A stretch of DNA of 64,000 nucleotides from Microglena sp. YARC (Eukaryota > Chlorophyta > Chlorophyceae > Chlamydomonadales > Chlamydomonadaceae). The DNA lies in NCBI GenBank assembly GCA_022414725.1, contig CM039462.1, forward strand, positions 116,309,409-116,373,408, given 5' to 3'. Shown one piece after another: positions 60,685-64,000 of the stretch. Both the position numbers and the translations under genes were made by a program. The stretch's first letter is position 1; the number at the start of each line of letters is the position of its first letter. The notes beneath the pieces are model-generated. The model saw nothing but the letters and a program-made list of their open reading frames with translations. It was not told where the DNA came from and did no database searches.

Positions 60685-61660
60685 ACATGGGTTGGGTGGG
60701 TTGGTGGGTTGGATGGGTTGAGTGGGTTGGGTGGGTTGGGTGGGTTGGATGGGTTGAGTGGGTTGGTTGGGTTGGGTGGGTTGGTTGGGTTGGGTGGGTT
60801 GGGTGGGTTGGTTGGGTTGGTGGGTTGGTGGGTTAGATGGGTTGGTGGGTTGGATGGGTTGGGAGGTTGGGGGGTGTGGATGGGTTGTGCTATGTTGTGT
60901 TGTAATACATGGGTTGGGTGGGTTGGATGGGATGTGCTGTGTTGTGTTGTAATACATGGGTTGGGTGGGTTGGATGGGATGTGCTGTGCTGTGTTGTAAT
61001 ACATGGGTTAGGTGGGTTGGATGGGATGTGCTGTGCTGTGTTGTTATATATGGGTTGGGTGGGTTGGATGGGATGTGCTGTGCTGTGTTGTAATACATGG
61101 GTTGGGTGGGTTGGATGGGATGTGCTGTGTTGTGTTGTCATACATGGGTTGGATGGGTTTGGTGGGTTGGATGGGATGTGCTGTGTTGTGTTGTTATACA
61201 TAGGTTGGATGGGTTGGATGGGATGTGCTGTGCTGTGTTGTAATACATGGGTTAGGTGGGTTGGATGGGATGTGCTGTGCTGTGTTGTTATATATGGGTT
61301 GGGTGGGTTGGATGGGATGTGCTGTGCTGTGTTGTAATACATGGGTTGGGTGGGTTGGATGGGATGTGCTGTGTTGTGTTGTCATACATGGGTTGGATGG
61401 GTTTTGGTGGGTTGGATGGGATGTGCTGTGTTTGTGTTGTTATACATGGGTTGGATGGGTTGGGTGGGTTGGATGGGATGTGCTGTGTTGTGTTGTCATA
61501 CATACATGGGTTGGATGGGTTGGGTGGGTTGGATGGGATGTGTTGTGTTGTCATACATGGGTTGGATGGGTTGGGTGGGTTGGATGGGATGTGCTGTGTT
61601 TGTTATCATACATGGGTTGCATGGGTTGGATGGGTTGTGTTGTCTTGTGTTGTGTTGTCA
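60685..61660. repeat. GGGTTGGGTG repeat and 47-bp minisatellite
   Basis: 60685-60885 is (GGGTTGGGTG)n-like. From 60910 about 15 units of GGGTTGGATGGGATGTGCTG and TGTTGTGTTGTAATACAT follow, 47 bases each, lengthening to about 60 at the right. Trp/Gly and Pro/Asn/Thr frames on either strand are artefacts. Confidence 0.96.
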
Positions 61661-61746
61661 TAAATGATTTTGGGGTGTCTTGATCAGTGCGTTAGTTGAT
61701 AAACTGTTTTTAGTAAGTTGGTAAGCTGTTTTAATATTTCTGACCG

Positions 61747-61790
61747 GGGTTCCCTTAGTATCACGCGCCACCAGGCGTTATCAATTTTTT
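61747..61790. repeat. Dispersed repeat G, diverged copy
   Basis: GGTTCCCTTAGTATCACGCG and CCACCAGGCGTTATCA correspond to 25147-25190. Confidence 0.65.
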
Positions 61791-61992
61791 CTATTCTGTT
61801 AATGTGTTATGTCGTCCTCAGTGGCTGCAAGCACTTCGATGACATACATTTTTCATCATCACTGCCCTTCAAGGCTTCACACACGTAGCCCTACCTGCGC
61901 CCCTGCCCACATCCACATGCACACAATTCAACACACGTGTTCTGAGGGGCTAAGTCTCAGACTGGAGCGGCAATACAATATGGCTGCCCACT

Positions 61993-62025
<33 letters not shown>

Positions 62026-62045
62026 AACTACTACTACTACTACTT
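61993..62045. repeat. (ACT)n microsatellite
   Basis: About 17 ACT triplets with a single ACA interruption. Confidence 0.96.
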
Positions 62046-62107
62046 TCTTGCTGTATAAACTGAAGCATGGACAGCAGTGTGTGAATCTGTATGTAGTGGT
62101 TCTGGCT

Positions 62108-62349
62108 CGGACCCACAGTCCATAGCTTTTCTTTTCTGCTAATAGCAGCAGCTTCTAGGCAGCTCCTGAGCTAGGGCCTGGGCTAAGCTCCTAGATTCCA
62201 GCAGTGCTGGAAATATGATCCTGCCAGTTTCAAGATGCCCTATGTTGCTTCAGGTTTGGCTGGGTAGCCATCAAGCCAGAGGAGCTGCCTAGAGGCTGCT
62301 GCTGGTAGCTGAAAAAGAAAGCTATGCCATAGTCCCGACTTATTCCATG

Positions 62350-62396
<47 letters not shown>

Positions 62397-64000
62397 CCCA
62401 CACACAAACGAACACACACACCCCCACCACCATGACATCAAGCCATCTAGCATGAGCCGCTTTATCATAATTTATCTCCTTTCTCTATGCAGGTCCGTAC
62501 GGCAATGTACCCCTCCAACTCGACCAGACTACGCCGGATGCCCGGTAGGCATTTCTTTTTCAAATCTAGAAGTTTTTTTTCTAGCTTTACGGTTTTAGGC
62601 CTCGTCCTGGAAGAGCTTTTTATAGCTGTTAGGGCCATTGAGAAGGGGGGGGGAAAGAAGCAATTGTGGCCCAAACATACCCCTCCCAACTCGAACCCGA
62701 CTACGCCGGATGCCTGTAGGCAGGGATTGCTTTTCAAATCTGGAAATTTTTCTTCTTCTTCTAGCTTTGCGGTTATAGGCTTCCTCCAGGGAAGCTTTAT
62801 ACAGCTTTGTAGAGCATTTTAGGGCCATTGAAGGGGGGAGGGGGGGGGGGGGGGGGGAAGGCGGCTATTTGGGCCAAAACGTACCCTCCAACTCGACCAG
62901 ACTACTCCCGGATGCCCGGTACGCATTTTTTCTTCTTCTTTCAAATCTGAAAGTGGGTTTTCTTCTTCTTCTAGCTTAATGGTTTTAGGCCTCCTCCAGG
63001 GAGAGCTTTTATACCTTTGTAGGGCATTTTAGGGCCATTGAGGGCAGAAATAGGCAATTTGGGCCAAAACATACCCCTCCATCTTGACCAGACTAGTCCG
63101 GAGATGCCCGGTACGCATTCTTTTTCTTCTTTCAAATCTGAGAGTGGTTTTCTTCTTCTTCTAGCTTGATGGTTTTAGGCGTCCTCCAGGGAGAGCTCTT
63201 ATAGCTTTGTATAGCATTTTAGGGCCATTGGAGGGCAGAAAAAAGGCAATTTGGGCCAAAACATACCCCTCCCAAATCAAACCCGACTACTTCAGATGCC
63301 CTACATGGCCTTAAAGCTACAAAAGGCAATAAAAGCGATATAAAGCACTTAAACGCTGTCCCTGGAGGAGGCCTAAAACCTTAAAGCTAGGGAAAACCCA
63401 CTTTCAGATTTGAATTAAAAAATCACTCCCAACAATGGTGGATACTATAAGCAGTGATTCCTTGTCATACATTTGTAAAGTTGGGCAAGTCCCTTAAGCC
63501 TATTTGGCTACCCTTGGACTGTAAAACACACACACATAAATACACAGACAAACACAATACACACGACACACAAACACAAAACAAATACACAGACAAACAC
63601 GACACCCACAACACACGCAAACCCACACAGACAAAAATAACACTCGACACGACACACAAATACACAGATTCTTAGTATTTGCTTCAGTCCTGGCATTGTT
63701 TGATTTTAAAAACATGCAATGTTTCCTTTTTGGGGCTACGTGTAACAGCTTCTAGGCGGCTCCCTTTCCCTGTCCTTGGGCCGACCCAACCCAAACCAAA
63801 CCCAAACCAAAACCCAAACCAAACCAAACCAACCTTAGACAGCTGATTCATAGGGCACCGACGTCGGTCAGTGCGCTGTGCCCAGCTATAATCCGATGAA
63901 GCGCAGCTCCCTTTCCCTGTCCTTGGGCCAACTCAACCCAACCCAAACCCAAACCAAACCAAACTAACCCAAACCCAAACCAATCCCAAACCCAAACCCA
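62108..64000. repeat. Second copy of 48491-50420 (truncated by window end)
   Basis: Same order: MITE A (62121-62326), poly-C/(CA)n, the ~190-bp array (62490-63300), SINE-like E (63478-63540), AACCC repeats and the echo of cell-wall exon 2 (63838-63907). Differences are mostly single-base indels in or beside homopolymers and short repeats. Exon 1 is not included. Confidence 0.95.
62121..62326. mobile_element. Hairpin MITE (family A), duplicate of the 48505 copy
   Basis: Same ends and interior as 48505-48711, one base shorter (AGCTCCTGAG in place of AGCTCCCTGAG). It was copied as part of the larger duplication, not by independent insertion. Confidence 0.9.

Noticed and set aside
60601..61683. 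Trp/Gly-rich and Asn/Pro/Thr-rich frames
   Set aside because: 47-bp minisatellite translation on both strands.

Overview
The window looks like nuclear DNA of a chlorophycean (volvocine-type) green alga. The evidence is (i) an intron-rich Aurora-like protein kinase whose layout and inferred length (about 784 residues, kinase domain first, long Ser-rich tail) resemble Chlamydomonas CALK, (ii) a secreted multi-module protein with long Pro/Ser spacers of the algal cell-wall hydroxyproline-rich type, (iii) GT-AG introns, and (iv) very heavy microsatellite, minisatellite and MITE content. The species cannot be named from the sequence.

Layout. 1-12.2 kb: no gene I can support; degenerate tandem repeats, a GT-rich block (3.2-4.8 kb), a 41-bp array (5.75-6.26 kb), a CA/CTCA block (8.9-10.1 kb) and a 42-nt poly-A. 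12.26-12.72 kb: two probable exons of an unidentified reading frame, followed to 15.15 kb by about ten partial copies of the second exon's donor end. 15.4-17.2 kb: a roughly 187-bp minisatellite. 17.5-37.2 kb: the kinase gene on the plus strand, nine exons whose splice phases all agree. 37.2-46.4 kb: 3'-UTR-derived repeats, hAT-like MITEs, a fold-back element and many minisatellites. 46.6 kb: a 60-nt poly-G. 47.88-55.33 kb: the secreted cell-wall-type gene, plus strand. 55.4-57.2 kb: MITEs, short repeats and a perfect 86-bp palindrome. 57.3-59.02 kb: an acidic, Tyr-rich protein gene on the minus strand, 5' end not found. 59-62 kb: MITEs and a 47-bp minisatellite. 62.1-64 kb: a second copy of intron 1 of the cell-wall gene (48.49-50.4 kb), differing by scattered small indels.

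Main observation. In both multi-exon genes the introns are built largely from tandem copies of the neighbouring exon edges with their splice sites. The extreme case is kinase exon 3. Its last 70 nt, with donor and a newly formed acceptor, are repeated 30 more times (20.46-24.2 kb), organised partly as a trimeric higher-order repeat of about 376 bp. Nearly every copy keeps AG and GT. The 70-nt cassette is not a multiple of three, and adding one copy gives an immediate in-frame TGA, so the array resembles a battery of poison exons. Weaker versions occur at most other junctions, at the kinase 3' UTR, and even at the target-site duplication of a MITE. This fits tandem duplication of AG/GT-containing junctions as a route of intron growth. 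Whether it regulates splicing is unknown.
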